DNA from: Clostridiales bacterium Firm_14
GTDB taxonomy: Bacteria; Bacillota; Clostridia; Saccharofermentanales; Saccharofermentanaceae
Length of the DNA: 64,000 nt
Reading direction: 5' to 3'
NCBI GenBank assembly: GCA_001604135.1
Contig: LVAT01000013.1
Location: forward strand, 1 to 64,000
The notes under the pieces were generated by a model. It had not been told where the DNA came from. It was given only the letters and a program-made list of their open reading frames with translations, and searched no databases. The translations under genes were made by a program, and so were the position numbers. This document shows, one piece after another, positions 8,051 to 16,886 of the stretch; within the stretch, counting starts at the first letter, position 1; every line of letters starts with the position of its first letter.

Positions 8051-8513
8051 GATGCTTTGAGATAGTTTTGAGATTTTTTGAGAAGAGCAGAGGCTTTCTG
8101 TCCAAAGATCGGTTCCTTGTTTATATGGGATTCTTTCAAAAAGACGACATGTAATTTGAAAGAGTTAATTGGTAGCTGAAATGAATCTGATAACAGCTGT
8201 TTGAAATAAAAGGCCTTCTATATATACGTAGGGAAAATGAGCAAAATCAGAACACCTTATCAAAAATAGTCAGATATGAAATACAGATAGTCTTAAATCT
8301 GACAAAAGACTGCGTATATAAATGTTTCTCTACTATTAAGGAATGGGAATGGGCAAAACGATGGGGTAAAACCGAAAGAAGTCTGATATTCGAAATGAAA
8401 AACAAAAGATATAACATTTGCTGTAAAGAGAGTTAGGTTATAAGATAGAAAATGTTAGTACATTAAATCATCAGTTAAATGAATAACTAAGTATATGAAC
8501 AAGGGGTGAAAGC
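8051..8513. other. Long intergenic stretch, no gene seen
   Basis: About 460 AT-rich bases without a convincing reading frame, RNA fold or repeat. Near its end TTGCTG (8418) and TAAGAT (8441) are spaced 17 bases apart and could be the promoter of the lipoprotein gene that follows. Confidence 0.4.
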
Positions 8514-9128
8514 ATGAACAGAAGCACTCGAATTATTTCCGCTATACTGATTGATGTTATGAGAAAGATTACAGCGTTATTGATGGCCGTTGTTACACTG
8601 TTCGCTTTTGCTTCCTGCGCATACAGGGTAAAGAATGAGGACAAGGCGGAAAAGGTCTATACGTGCCCTTCGGACAACATGTATGGCCTTGAGAAGATCG
8701 TTGTTTTCGAAGACGGAATAACGATGGTCTTCGATAAGAGGATCTGTGATAAGTCAAAACACAATGAGTTCGATAAGATGGAGCCCGGCGATGAACTGTA
8801 TGGTAAATATATGAAATTGCGCGGGAAACCTTATTACGATCCCCATATATCAAACAGTCTTCTTGTGAAGAGCGGCAAATACGTTGCCAGTGCGTTCTAT
8901 TACAGTGATAACGAGAAAGCCATTTGCGAGGAAAAGGAATTCGTTATCGGCGGGATGCAGATCTACGGAAAATTCATTGACATCAACGACGGAAACATAA
9001 TCCTGAGTTATGAAGATTGGGGGACCGTTACCGATGGTTTTCTGGTCATAAAGCAGCAGTATGACGCTTCGACAGGCAAATGGGGAGAAGTCGAAGAAGA
9101 GTTCTTTTCAACTTGGTCAGAGGGATGA
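8514..9128 (+). CDS. Putative lipoprotein of unknown function
   Basis: A 204-residue predicted lipoprotein. A hydrophobic segment ending in FAFASC forms a lipobox, with the lipidated Cys at about residue 35. The mature part has no recognisable domain; it is rich in charged residues and looks like a beta-rich extracellular domain (for example EKIVVFEDGITMVFDKR). AAGGGGTGA before ATG 8514 supports this start, giving a long N-region; an internal ATG at 8559 would give a more conventional signal peptide but lacks a ribosome site. It stands alone at the left edge of the accessory region. Confidence 0.7.
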   Translation: MNRSTRIISAILIDVMRKITALLMAVVTLFAFASCAYRVKNEDKAEKVYTCPSDNMYGLEKIVVFEDGITMVFDKRICDKSKHNEFDKMEPGDELYGKYMKLRGKPYYDPHISNSLLVKSGKYVASAFYYSDNEKAICEEKEFVIGGMQIYGKFIDINDGNIILSYEDWGTVTDGFLVIKQQYDASTGKWGEVEEEFFSTWSEG

Positions 9129-9298
9129 TAATCAAGACGGTTACCGGCTGGAAAAATGTGGAGTCACAACACGGTAATTAGAGTACCTTTGTCGAAGCAA
9201 GAGCAGCTGAAACTATCTTTCTTGAGATAGGGTTTCCGAAGATCTGCTTGATAAGCGAAGCGTTTGAAACAGGTTAGATTCTTTGGATTTGAGAATTG

Positions 9299-9328
9299 TT
9301 GACGTATGTTAACCTATAATGCTATATT
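9299..9328 (+). promoter_or_regulatory. Candidate promoter of the zinc-ribbon/TM2 gene
   Basis: TTGACG and TATATT are spaced 18 bases apart, 67 bases before the start codon. The rest of the 266-base gap before the gene holds nothing I can identify. Confidence 0.45.
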
Positions 9329-9394
9329 GATGGTGCACGGTTGTATACCTGGTGTCGGGTGCGATCTGCATGATATTGTGAAGAGGAAAATAGA

Positions 9395-9952
9395 ATGTAT
9401 TGTAGTTCGTGTGGTTCATTGATCAAAGACGGTCAGTCGTTTTGCGCAAATTGCGGAGCACCTGTAACTCCTGCGGTCCAGCCCGCACCTCAACCGGCAG
9501 TCCAGCAGGTTCAGCCTGCACCTCAACCGGCAGTTCAGCAAGTCCAGCCTGCACAGCCTTTATATCAGCAGCCTGTAACACAAGCGACTGCTGCTCCCGC
9601 CGCAGTTCCCGCTGCTCCGGCCAAGAAGGATAAATACAGCAGGCTTAGCAAGAAAAGGGTAAGAACAGCCGGTATTCTGGGAATTATCGTAGGTTCTTTT
9701 GGAGTACACAACTTCATCATGAAGCAACCTGTACGAGGTATTCTCCATATCCTTTTGTTCTTTTTGCCTTTATTACCGGTGTTATTGCTTTTTATTGATA
9801 TCCTTACAAGCGGCGGCGTAAGCGATCTCGGAATTGGCTTAGAGCCGACCAGCGAGTTTATGTGGATGTTACCGAGTTATGTTTCTTGGCTCTGGGGCTT
9901 GATAGAGGGTATCATTTTACTTGCAACCAGTTCCAAATACCATGGCGTATAA
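9395..9952 (+). CDS. Zinc-ribbon protein with TM2-like membrane domain
   Basis: A 185-residue protein in three parts. Residues 2-26 hold a double CxxC zinc ribbon (CSSCG and CANCG, 15 residues apart). Residues 27-75 form a Pro-Gln-Ala linker with repeated PAPQPAVQQVQ units. The rest is a TM2-like domain: the Arg-rich entry KKRVRTAG, a first hydrophobic helix with the GSFGVHNFI element, then a second helix and a third hydrophobic segment at the C-terminus. TM2 proteins sit in the cytoplasmic membrane; function is unknown. AGAGGA serves as ribosome site. The next gene has the same general plan and begins 20 bases later. Confidence 0.78.
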   Translation: MYCSSCGSLIKDGQSFCANCGAPVTPAVQPAPQPAVQQVQPAPQPAVQQVQPAQPLYQQPVTQATAAPAAVPAAPAKKDKYSRLSKKRVRTAGILGIIVGSFGVHNFIMKQPVRGILHILLFFLPLLPVLLLFIDILTSGGVSDLGIGLEPTSEFMWMLPSYVSWLWGLIEGIILLATSSKYHGV

Positions 9953-9972
9953 AGAGAGAGTGAGGTATTAAT

Positions 9973-10710
9973 ATGTATTGTTCAAATTGCGGTGCACAAG
10001 TTGGAGATAATGAGAAGTTTTGTAAAGCGTGCGGAACAGCTGTGAATGTTCAGGCAGCACCTGTAGTTCAACAGCCAGTGGCTCAGCCGGCACCTCAGCC
10101 AGCACCTGTTGCTTATCAGCAGCCGGCATCTCAGCCAGCACCTGCTGTTTATCAGCAGCCTGTATCTCAGCCTGCTCCCGCAGTTTATCAGCAGCCTGTT
10201 CAGGCTGTGCCCCAAGCAGCTCCGGCTGTTACTAATGCAAAAGCCGGTCCGAGACGTACTTGTTTTGTTGTAGGACTTATCAGTTGTATCCTGCTCATAC
10301 TTGAGACCGCTCCTGTGTTTATTATGGGAGGAATGATGGTTGTTTTTGGACCGATCGTGATGGCATTATTCGGAGCAGACACCGGAGATCTCTTTGCGAC
10401 CGGACTTCTGGTATGTTTAGCTGGTTTCATACTTATGGATATAGCTATCGTATCAATCGTGCTTAACGGCATCAGCTCCAAGATAACTGCCAAAAGACCT
10501 GCTTCTAAATGCAGATCATTGAGGATGGCTGCTGCGATCATGACAACTGTTGATGCTGCAATCGTGTTAGCACCCGTTATAGCCTTTAATAATGCTGTGA
10601 GCAATGCAGAGTTCTTCTATGTTATTTATGCTGTAGCTTTCATAATGGCAGTGGTATTCCTGGTTTTGGCTATCATCACAAACAGCAAAGAAAAGAAGCT
10701 TAGCTGTTAA
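9973..10710 (+). CDS. Zinc-ribbon protein with Pro-Ala-Gln linker and four membrane helices
   Basis: A 245-residue membrane protein. An N-terminal double CxxC ribbon (CSNCG, CKACG) is followed by a repetitive linker of QPAPAVYQQPVS-like units (about residues 35-85). The C-terminal part has four hydrophobic helices, beginning with TCFVVGLISCILLILE and ending with FIMAVVFLVLAII. It probably arose from the same ancestor as the upstream gene at the N-terminus only. GTGAGGT precedes the ATG. It overlaps the convergent phosphoesterase gene by 11 bases. No function can be assigned. Confidence 0.75.
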   Translation: MYCSNCGAQVGDNEKFCKACGTAVNVQAAPVVQQPVAQPAPQPAPVAYQQPASQPAPAVYQQPVSQPAPAVYQQPVQAVPQAAPAVTNAKAGPRRTCFVVGLISCILLILETAPVFIMGGMMVVFGPIVMALFGADTGDLFATGLLVCLAGFILMDIAIVSIVLNGISSKITAKRPASKCRSLRMAAAIMTTVDAAIVLAPVIAFNNAVSNAEFFYVIYAVAFIMAVVFLVLAIITNSKEKKLSC

Positions 10711-11302
10711 TAGCCATATCCTCGTCCCAGTATTTGTTCTTTTGGCCGAGCATAAACATTATATCGGCATCGCTGAACAGTCTGAAGTGATTCAAATCAA
10801 CGCCGACATTAAATCCGAAAGGCTTCCAAAGCCCGCCGTATCTGTGCGTATGGCCGAATAAAGTCTGACAATCTTTAGCATGGTCAGTGGGCTTATGTGT
10901 CAGGAAGAACTTCTCACCATTTATGCAGACATAGTCATTCAGCTTTACGTCATCGAATCTGCATGAAGGATCATTCAGGCAGTATTCACGGAACTTATCA
11001 AAAGAACCGTTAAAGAAATCGTCAATAGCACGCTGTTCATTGTTTCCGATAATGAGGATGATATGTGCATTAATCTGCTTTGATACGGCAAGACCGCTCC
11101 TGAAATCCTTTTCGGACTTAGGACCGCAGTTACAGAAATCTCCGAGCACATATATGGTGTCATCCGAAGATGCCTGTTCATTCCAGATCCTTACCTGTGC
11201 TTCTGTATACTCATTAATATCCCTGAAAGGCCGGTTATCACGAACAAGGATCTCTTTTGAGTCCGAACCGAAATGAGTGTCTGCAGTATACCAGTTGCTC
11301 AT
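10700..11302 (-). CDS. Metallophosphoesterase (calcineurin-like)
   Basis: A 200-residue cytoplasmic calcineurin-like phosphoesterase. Motifs in order: TADTHFG (Asp-x-His), a second block YVLGDFCNCG, the third block IIGNNEQR in which the usual GNHE/D His is replaced by Asn, FLTHKP and FGHTHRYG. The replaced His normally acts as general acid, so activity may be altered, though small members of this family vary here. It probably acts on nucleotides or phosphoproteins. It is read towards the zinc-ribbon gene and lies 24 bases after another minus-strand zinc-ribbon gene. Confidence 0.78.
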   Translation of the reverse strand: MSNWYTADTHFGSDSKEILVRDNRPFRDINEYTEAQVRIWNEQASSDDTIYVLGDFCNCGPKSEKDFRSGLAVSKQINAHIILIIGNNEQRAIDDFFNGSFDKFREYCLNDPSCRFDDVKLNDYVCINGEKFFLTHKPTDHAKDCQTLFGHTHRYGGLWKPFGFNVGVDLNHFRLFSDADIMFMLGQKNKYWDEDMAINS

Positions 11303-11326
11303 TGCATGCCACCCCAGTCAATATGG

Positions 11327-12391
11327 TCAGCCCATATTCAAGTGTACCAAGACCATGATAAGGACGTCTAATGCGGCGGCTGCGAAAAGGGCAACTATAC
11401 CGAGAATTATAAGCAGCTTGATATATGTAGGCACATCGCAGTAAGTTTTGCCGGTCTGTCCGTTGATGGCTACCGGATAAGTCTTTTTGCCCACCGTGAA
11501 TGAGGCAAGATACATGGGGGCCATAAGACATCTGAATCTGACGTTATAGTAGTTAGAGTAGATCTTTTCGACCAACAGCCTGTCGAAATAACGATGAATG
11601 TCTTTTTTCAATTTCTTGGCGATCAGCGTTTTCGAGCGATCCCAGCCTTCATCAAGTCCGATCGTATAACGTTCGGTCGGAATGCCGGCGAGGTATTCGG
11701 GTGAATAAGGGACGGCTTTCTTGTAGTCGTAATCAAGGACTTTAGCAATATACGGATGCTTGAGCCTGTTAGTTGCGAAGATCAGGATATCATCAAAGTT
11801 CTGATACCATTTACCGGTGACAGGCTTGCCACGGGAGTTTTCAATATGTTCTCCATAGTAAGTTGAAGCGGTGACAGCGTCAAAAGTCCAGAAAGGAAGA
11901 TAGATGCCGACAACTTTTTCGAGTTTGCAGTCAAATACTTTCTTGTTGACGAGTTTCTTTCTCTTCACGAAATTGAGAAACAGATCCTGAGTCTGTTCTT
12001 TGGTGATGGAGAAGGGGATGACGGCATTGGGAACCATGATCTGGTCTGTCTCAGCTGCAGGCGCAACGCTTGTTGAACCGCAGAAAGGGCACGCGCCCGT
12101 AACCTGTTCGGCGTCGTAAACCGACTGACCGCCGCAGTTAGCGCAGATGATCAGCTTCTTATATTTGCCCCAGTCGACACTTGCACGCTGTAAAGCCGTG
12201 TTGAAATCGAGCTCTGCGGCTACGGCACCTTCCTGAGGTGTCGGAAGCTGTGTTGATAAACCACAGAATGGACAAGTTATGGTTCCGGTGGCGGGATCGA
12301 AACTTATGCCGATGGAAGTACCGCATCCGGGACATTTAATATCCGTGCTTGTAACATTAATGCTGCTAATGACGCTTTTGTCTTCAGACAT
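11327..12391 (-). CDS. TFIIB-like double zinc-ribbon protein with C-terminal membrane anchor
   Basis: A 354-residue protein. Two consecutive four-cysteine ribbons lie in the first 110 residues: CPGCG with CPFCG, then CANCG with CPFCG. A mixed alpha/beta domain follows (residues 120-310, including YLPFWTFDAVTASTYYGEH), and the C-terminus is a single hydrophobic helix (IIRL-like ILGIVALFAAAALDVLIMVL). This resembles clostridial proteins often labelled TFIIB-type zinc ribbon proteins, of unknown role. Start supported by AAAGAGGATAG. With the phosphoesterase downstream it forms a two-gene minus-strand unit. Confidence 0.75.
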   Translation of the reverse strand: MSEDKSVISSINVTSTDIKCPGCGTSIGISFDPATGTITCPFCGLSTQLPTPQEGAVAAELDFNTALQRASVDWGKYKKLIICANCGGQSVYDAEQVTGACPFCGSTSVAPAAETDQIMVPNAVIPFSITKEQTQDLFLNFVKRKKLVNKKVFDCKLEKVVGIYLPFWTFDAVTASTYYGEHIENSRGKPVTGKWYQNFDDILIFATNRLKHPYIAKVLDYDYKKAVPYSPEYLAGIPTERYTIGLDEGWDRSKTLIAKKLKKDIHRYFDRLLVEKIYSNYYNVRFRCLMAPMYLASFTVGKKTYPVAINGQTGKTYCDVPTYIKLLIILGIVALFAAAALDVLIMVLVHLNMG

Positions 12392-12511
12392 TTCTCTATC
12401 CTCTTTCGCAAACTCAAAGATATTTTAACAAAATTGCATGCTTTATGACATATGAGTAAAAGTAATATGTATAATGATAATAGCATCTGAGCGAATAAGA
12501 GGACAGACAGA

Positions 12512-13633
12512 ATGGAACAGAACGAAAACAGATATCGAATTATTAATAATGCACCTGACAATCCGTATAATCAGTATTATCAGCAATACATTGTTGAACC
12601 CGGAGACGAGAAAAAAGAAATATCCAAGGGCAAACGTATAGCTTCGATGGTGCTTTGCGCAGTATCGAACATGGGTTTGCTTTCTTTTTGTGTGTACTGG
12701 GTTGTAGATTTTTATTTGATGGGCATATATGGAGGCGGTAATCAGACTGTCTCTAACAGTGTTGTATTCACATTATCGCTGTTTGCTTATTTTATGACCG
12801 TATTCCTTACTACGTCGGTCGTTGCTATAGTGATCAACCGCAAAAGCAGATGGGCTGTTATCAACTTTATACTTATAGGCGTCGTTTTTTCGACAGTGAT
12901 GCTCATAAGTTACATAGCGCCGTCAAATGTAGCACGCGCAGAGGATAAGCACAGTCCTATCACATCCAATTGGAAATTCTATTCACTGACATCAGGCGGT
13001 AAAACCTCTGAGGCTGAAGACTTCAGCGAGAAAGATATCCCGATGATCATCATCTACGCTGACAGTACGGATTCGCGCTACTATAAAGTCACTTACCGTC
13101 AGAACGGCAAGAATCACGATGCTGACATGATCGTCAGGTCAGCATATGACCGTACATATACGATCGATTATGTTGATTCTGAGCGTGATATGATCGCTAA
13201 GGTAGATGAAGATAAGCTTACACTTACGATCGACGGCGAAAAGGGCATCCGCATCGTTTTTGTGGCTACAGATGAAGAGACGCTTATCCCTGTAGACGAT
13301 GAAGAAGGTCCTGACTATATGAAGGTAAAGATGACCGGTAAAGGCACTGTCGATTTTACTAACGAGAGCGATGCTGAATACGGCTTCTCCTACTTCTATA
13401 AGCTTGAAGTCCTGAAGGATGGTAAGTGGTATTATGCTCGCTATGAAGATTACCTTGCCTGGAATGATAACGGCGGCATCTACCTGTTTCCCGGTGCGAC
13501 TATAACGCAGGAATACGATCTCTCATGCTATGGTAAGCTCAGCCCCGGCGAATACAGGCTTGCAGTTGGCGATGAAGATGCGTGCCTTTATGCATACTTT
13601 ACGGTAAATCCGGACGGCACATTTTCCTACTGA
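12512..13633 (+). CDS. Membrane protein with extracytoplasmic domain, unknown function
   Basis: A 373-residue protein that I do not recognise. After a polar, Tyr/Asn-rich cytoplasmic N-terminus (residues 1-45) there are three hydrophobic segments up to about residue 135. A beta-rich domain of about 230 residues follows, probably outside the membrane. It ends in YAYFTVNPDGTFSY, resembling the Ig-like or intracellular-protease-inhibitor style domains appended to Firmicute envelope sensors, but the match is weak. It is divergent from the double zinc-ribbon gene; a TATAAT at 12470 may serve its promoter. Confidence 0.7.
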   Translation: MEQNENRYRIINNAPDNPYNQYYQQYIVEPGDEKKEISKGKRIASMVLCAVSNMGLLSFCVYWVVDFYLMGIYGGGNQTVSNSVVFTLSLFAYFMTVFLTTSVVAIVINRKSRWAVINFILIGVVFSTVMLISYIAPSNVARAEDKHSPITSNWKFYSLTSGGKTSEAEDFSEKDIPMIIIYADSTDSRYYKVTYRQNGKNHDADMIVRSAYDRTYTIDYVDSERDMIAKVDEDKLTLTIDGEKGIRIVFVATDEETLIPVDDEEGPDYMKVKMTGKGTVDFTNESDAEYGFSYFYKLEVLKDGKWYYARYEDYLAWNDNGGIYLFPGATITQEYDLSCYGKLSPGEYRLAVGDEDACLYAYFTVNPDGTFSY

Positions 13634-13763
13634 TTTCGAACAGGATACCGGCAGGCACATGGCTGGTCCTGATACCGTTTATCTTATATATCGTTCTGAG
13701 AAAAATATCGTTTATACCGCATTACTTCTTGCAACACTTCATTAGAGTTTTGTATATAATAAA

Positions 13764-13798
13764 TTCAATACTCCGTTTTTGTACAATGAAGTATTGAA
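13764..13798 (+). repeat. Inverted repeat in the leader of a zinc-ribbon gene
   Basis: TTCAATACT (13764-13772) and AGTATTGAA (13790-13798) are perfect 9-base arms around a 17-base loop. They begin 4 bases after a TATAAT (13755-13760) and lie 37 bases before the start codon. Could be an operator or a leader hairpin; there is no terminal T-run. Confidence 0.5.
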
Positions 13799-13834
13799 TA
13801 ACGGTAATAAGGATAGATTATTGGGAGGTACGGT

Positions 13835-14647
13835 ATGTTTTGCCCGGATTGTGGAAAGACTGTTTCGAAAGATGATTTGTTTTGCGGAAACTGCGGAAAG
13901 CAGCTGAGAGCTATTTTTGTGCCTTTGAAGCCTCAGCCTGAAGTTAAGCAGAATAGGGCTTCAAATATTGAGCAGAAGCCTGCTCAAAGCTCTTATCCGA
14001 GTGCTTTTTCCAAGCCTCAGACGGGAGTCGTTTCTAAGTATGCTCCCAAGCCTCAGCCTGCTGCGCAAAAGCCTCAGCCTAAGCCTGCTGTAGCTCCGAA
14101 GCCTCAGCCGAAACCCCAGCCCCAGCCGGCAAGCAGGCCGAAGCCTCAGCCACAGCCTGAGCCTCAACAGGCGAGCAGCCCTAAACCCCAGCCTGAGCCT
14201 CAGCCGGTAAGTGTAGCTAAGCCTGAGCAGAACGCTGCCCCTAAAACGGTACTGCCTGTCTTTTCCATTCCTCAGCAGGGTAATCTTCCCCAAGAGGTCT
14301 GTTTTAACGCAGAAGGAAAACTGACTTGGTTTTACAGGGATTATGAGAAAGACCCGTCGGGAAATTTTGTTGTTAAATATGTCTTTGAGGATGATTGCAT
14401 AGCAAAATACGATGGCATAGACCTTAGTACAAAGGCCGGACAGGAAGCTCAAGTAAACATCCGCTACTATTATAAGAGGGTAACTATTGTTGAACGTCAT
14501 GAACAGACCGGCTGGATCTATTTCAGACATGGCATAGACAGATATTTCCTTCAGGTAACTGATGCCCAGTTTGATTACATTCTGGCTGAATTCATGAAGA
14601 GATGCCCGCAATCGAAAATGGGCATTGTAAAAGTGTGGAAAGACTAG
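13835..14647 (+). CDS. Zinc-ribbon protein with Lys-Pro-Gln-Pro linker
   Basis: A 270-residue protein with no signal peptide or membrane helix. Residues 2-24 are a double CxxC ribbon (CPDCG, CGNCG). Residues 30-140 form an extended linker dominated by KPQP and PEPQ units. The C-terminal 120 residues form a compact domain rich in aromatic and charged residues (KLTWFYRDYEKD, YYYKRVTIVERHEQTG), perhaps a small PH-like or beta-sandwich fold. GGGAGGT precedes the ATG. Function unknown; the rigid linker suggests that ribbon and C-terminal domain contact separate partners. Confidence 0.73.
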   Translation: MFCPDCGKTVSKDDLFCGNCGKQLRAIFVPLKPQPEVKQNRASNIEQKPAQSSYPSAFSKPQTGVVSKYAPKPQPAAQKPQPKPAVAPKPQPKPQPQPASRPKPQPQPEPQQASSPKPQPEPQPVSVAKPEQNAAPKTVLPVFSIPQQGNLPQEVCFNAEGKLTWFYRDYEKDPSGNFVVKYVFEDDCIAKYDGIDLSTKAGQEAQVNIRYYYKRVTIVERHEQTGWIYFRHGIDRYFLQVTDAQFDYILAEFMKRCPQSKMGIVKVWKD

Positions 14648-14694
14648 TTCTGCTGACAGCTTCTGAATTTATAAAGAAGTCAATGTGAGGTTAT

Positions 14695-15726
14695 ATGCCG
14701 GTTATTCCGTTAGAGTGTCCTTCGTGCGGAACTGAGTTGAGAATAGACTCGGATGAGAGTGCTGCGATCTGTAAGCATTGCGGCAAGCCTTTCGTTGTTA
14801 ATGAAGCGATCGTTCTGAACTATATCAAGCTCGTTACCGCCGTTGACGAGAAATCACTCGTGCTCAATGAATTTGAGACAGACGGTGATATCCTGACGAA
14901 ATACAACGGAATGTCACCTGTGGTTGTTGTTCCTGACAACGTTAAGGTCATCGGCTGCAAGGCCTTTGAAGACTGCAGGGAAGTGGTTGAGGTCCATCTT
15001 CCTGATTCTGTCAGGGAGATAGAAGACAACGCTTTCGCTGGCTGTGATAGTCTCAAGGATATTGATCTTCCGGAGTCTCTTAAGAAAATCGGCAGTTATG
15101 CTTTTGCGGAATGCGGCAGCCTGAAAACTTTGGAGCTTCCTTATTCAATTGAAGAGATCGGCTCATACGCGTTCGTCAGATGTTATACGCTTGATTCCGT
15201 AAGGCTCCCGTCCTCACGGGCGAATATTCATGAGACGGCCTTTACGGGCGATAAGGATGCAAGTTTTATATGGCCTGATGATTGGGCGAAAAAGCAGATA
15301 GATAAACTGAGGCTCGCTGCTCCTTCGCTGGGCGGCCTTATCGAGATCGTCGATACTGCGGGTGGGAACGATACGTTCCTGTACCTGGGTATTTCTGACC
15401 TTGGCATGAGCGTGGAAGCCACTACTTATTATTTTTACGCCTACAAGGATTTCATGAGGATATTCTCGATAGAAAACAATAACAATGATCCATATCTCCT
15501 GAGAGTAAGCGTAGAGAATGCACAGCTCAGATATGAGGCCATTTCGGATATTCAGAGAAGCTATTCTGAACTGATCAGCCTGCTAGACCGTGCGAAGATA
15601 GGACGAAGCAAGGTTGAGACGATCAACATTCCTCACTTTATCTGGAAACAGGGCAAAGGCCTTAATTATAAGGTCACCGACATCGGTTCGGTACAGGTTC
15701 TGCAGATCAGGCTCACTCAGGAGTAA
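14695..15726 (+). CDS. Zinc-ribbon protein with BspA-type leucine-rich repeats
   Basis: A 343-residue protein. It begins with a ribbon (CPSCG, CKHCG; residues 6-27). Residues 75-185 hold about four BspA/LRR_5-type repeats with the pattern of VKVIGCKAFEDCREVVEVHLP and IEEIGSYAFVRCYTL. A C-terminal globular domain of about 140 residues has no recognisable family. BspA-type repeats are usually on surface proteins, yet this one has no signal peptide and carries a cytoplasmic-type ribbon, so an intracellular scaffold is more likely. GTGAGGT precedes ATG; it lies 47 bases after the preceding zinc-ribbon gene and may be cotranscribed. Confidence 0.75.
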   Translation: MPVIPLECPSCGTELRIDSDESAAICKHCGKPFVVNEAIVLNYIKLVTAVDEKSLVLNEFETDGDILTKYNGMSPVVVVPDNVKVIGCKAFEDCREVVEVHLPDSVREIEDNAFAGCDSLKDIDLPESLKKIGSYAFAECGSLKTLELPYSIEEIGSYAFVRCYTLDSVRLPSSRANIHETAFTGDKDASFIWPDDWAKKQIDKLRLAAPSLGGLIEIVDTAGGNDTFLYLGISDLGMSVEATTYYFYAYKDFMRIFSIENNNNDPYLLRVSVENAQLRYEAISDIQRSYSELISLLDRAKIGRSKVETINIPHFIWKQGKGLNYKVTDIGSVQVLQIRLTQE

Positions 15727-15835
15727 GCGGGCTAAATAATCATCAGTTTACAACGGACAAAACTCCGAATTCTAAGACAGGATTTATTGAACGGGACATA
15801 GTACCTTTAAGTTGAACACCAAAGGAGAACAAAAA

Positions 15836-16741
15836 ATGAAATGGGCTGATGTTATCAATGAGACACTCCGTTATATGGAGGACAACATCATGACGGTAGA
15901 AGGCCCGAAGGAGGTTGCTATGTCAGTTAATGTTTCTTTAAGTTATTTGCAGAACAGTTTTCAGATGATCACCGGTTACTCAATTGGTGAGTACATCAGG
16001 AGCAGGCGTCTTTATCTGGCCGCAATGGATCTGATCGAAAAAGATGAGAAAATCATTGATGTAGCGGAAAAGTACGGCTATGAGACTCCTGAAAGTTTTT
16101 CCAAGGCATTCAGCCGTTTTCACGATGCAACGCCTAACGAGATCAAAAAGAAGAAAAAGGCTGCCAAGGCTTTTCTTCCTCTTAAACTGACTTTCTCGGT
16201 CAAGGGGGCGGACACTGTCGACGTGATAATCGAAAAGATGCCGAAGTTCTACATCTTAGGCGAAGCGGATGTATTTAATGTCGACACATGCTTTGAGAAG
16301 ATCCCAGGATTCGTCTATGACTTTATTAACAAGCATTATTCGGATTTAGGCGCCAACGTTTTCTATGGTGTCAGTGTCGGTGAGTGCGATACGATCTTAA
16401 ATGCTGAAGGAAGACCCTGGATATCTGAATATGAAGGAATTTCTTTTGATGAGCGTTTCTTATTCATGACAGGTGTAGATTACGACGGTGGAAAGATACC
16501 TGAAGGAATGACTGTAATAGAAATACCTGAGACTCTCTGGGCGAAGTTTAAGTGCAGGGACAACTCAGTCGAAGCCAGTCAGGAGATGCGACGCTATATA
16601 TTCAGAGAATGGCTTTTCGACGTTGATGAGTACGATCTTATCGATGAATACAATGTAGAACGTTACGGAGTGCCGAACGAGGAAGGCAAGGGACTTCATA
16701 ACGAGATTTGGTTACCGGTAAGAAGAAAGAAAAATAGTTAA
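15836..16741 (+). CDS. AraC-family regulator with GyrI-like effector domain
   Basis: A 301-residue regulator. The N-terminal 100 residues are the two helix-turn-helix AraC domain (MSVNVSLSYLQNSFQMITGYS and the signature IIDVAEKYGYETPESFSKAFSRFHDATPNEI). The remainder is a GyrI-like/effector-binding domain (VDVIIEKMPKFYILGE), the architecture of Rob/BmrR-like multidrug-response regulators, though here the DNA-binding domain comes first as in Rob. Start at 15836 is set by AAAGGAG; the longer frame from a TTG at 15812 is not. It lies just upstream of the BlaI operon; whether it controls it is unknown. Confidence 0.85.
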   Translation: MKWADVINETLRYMEDNIMTVEGPKEVAMSVNVSLSYLQNSFQMITGYSIGEYIRSRRLYLAAMDLIEKDEKIIDVAEKYGYETPESFSKAFSRFHDATPNEIKKKKKAAKAFLPLKLTFSVKGADTVDVIIEKMPKFYILGEADVFNVDTCFEKIPGFVYDFINKHYSDLGANVFYGVSVGECDTILNAEGRPWISEYEGISFDERFLFMTGVDYDGGKIPEGMTVIEIPETLWAKFKCRDNSVEASQEMRRYIFREWLFDVDEYDLIDEYNVERYGVPNEEGKGLHNEIWLPVRRKKNS

Positions 16742-16769
16742 TTGTCTGTTGTGATTTTCCGATTGAATT

Positions 16770-16802
16770 CAGGAGTTGCCATTATCTGGCGCTCCTGTTT
16801 TC
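16770..16802 (+). terminator. Terminator of the AraC/GyrI gene
   Basis: Arms CAGGAG and CTCCTG with inner GCCA/TGGC pairing are followed by TTTTC. It separates the regulator from the BlaI operon. Confidence 0.7.
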
Positions 16803-16851
16803 ATGTTATGGCACCTGTCAGAAGCACTGCCGGTCAATTATACAAATATTC

Positions 16852-16880
16852 TTGACGCAACTGGTTTATAAGTGTAAACT
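16852..16880 (+). promoter_or_regulatory. Promoter of the blaI-like operon
   Basis: TTGACG (16852-16857) and TAAACT (16875-16880) are spaced 17 bases. The spacer and the -10 box are inside the first operator, so a bound repressor would block polymerase directly. Confidence 0.65.
16863..16880 (+). promoter_or_regulatory. BlaI-type operator 1
   Basis: GGTTTATAAGTGTAAACT is an 18-base imperfect palindrome. Its core TATA-AG-TGTA differs from the BlaI/MecI box TACA-NN-TGTA at one position. It overlaps the -10 box. Confidence 0.6.
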
Positions 16881-16886
16881 GAACTT

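Noticed and set aside
7849-8139. A 96-codon minus-strand frame over the two tRNAs
   Set aside because: It is the well-known false protein (GTRTQD/WIRTTE type) produced by translating tRNA genes backwards.
13582-13797. A 71-codon hydrophobic frame overlapping the end of the 12.5 kb gene
   Set aside because: It starts at a GTG without a ribosome site in another frame and covers the promoter and leader of the next gene.
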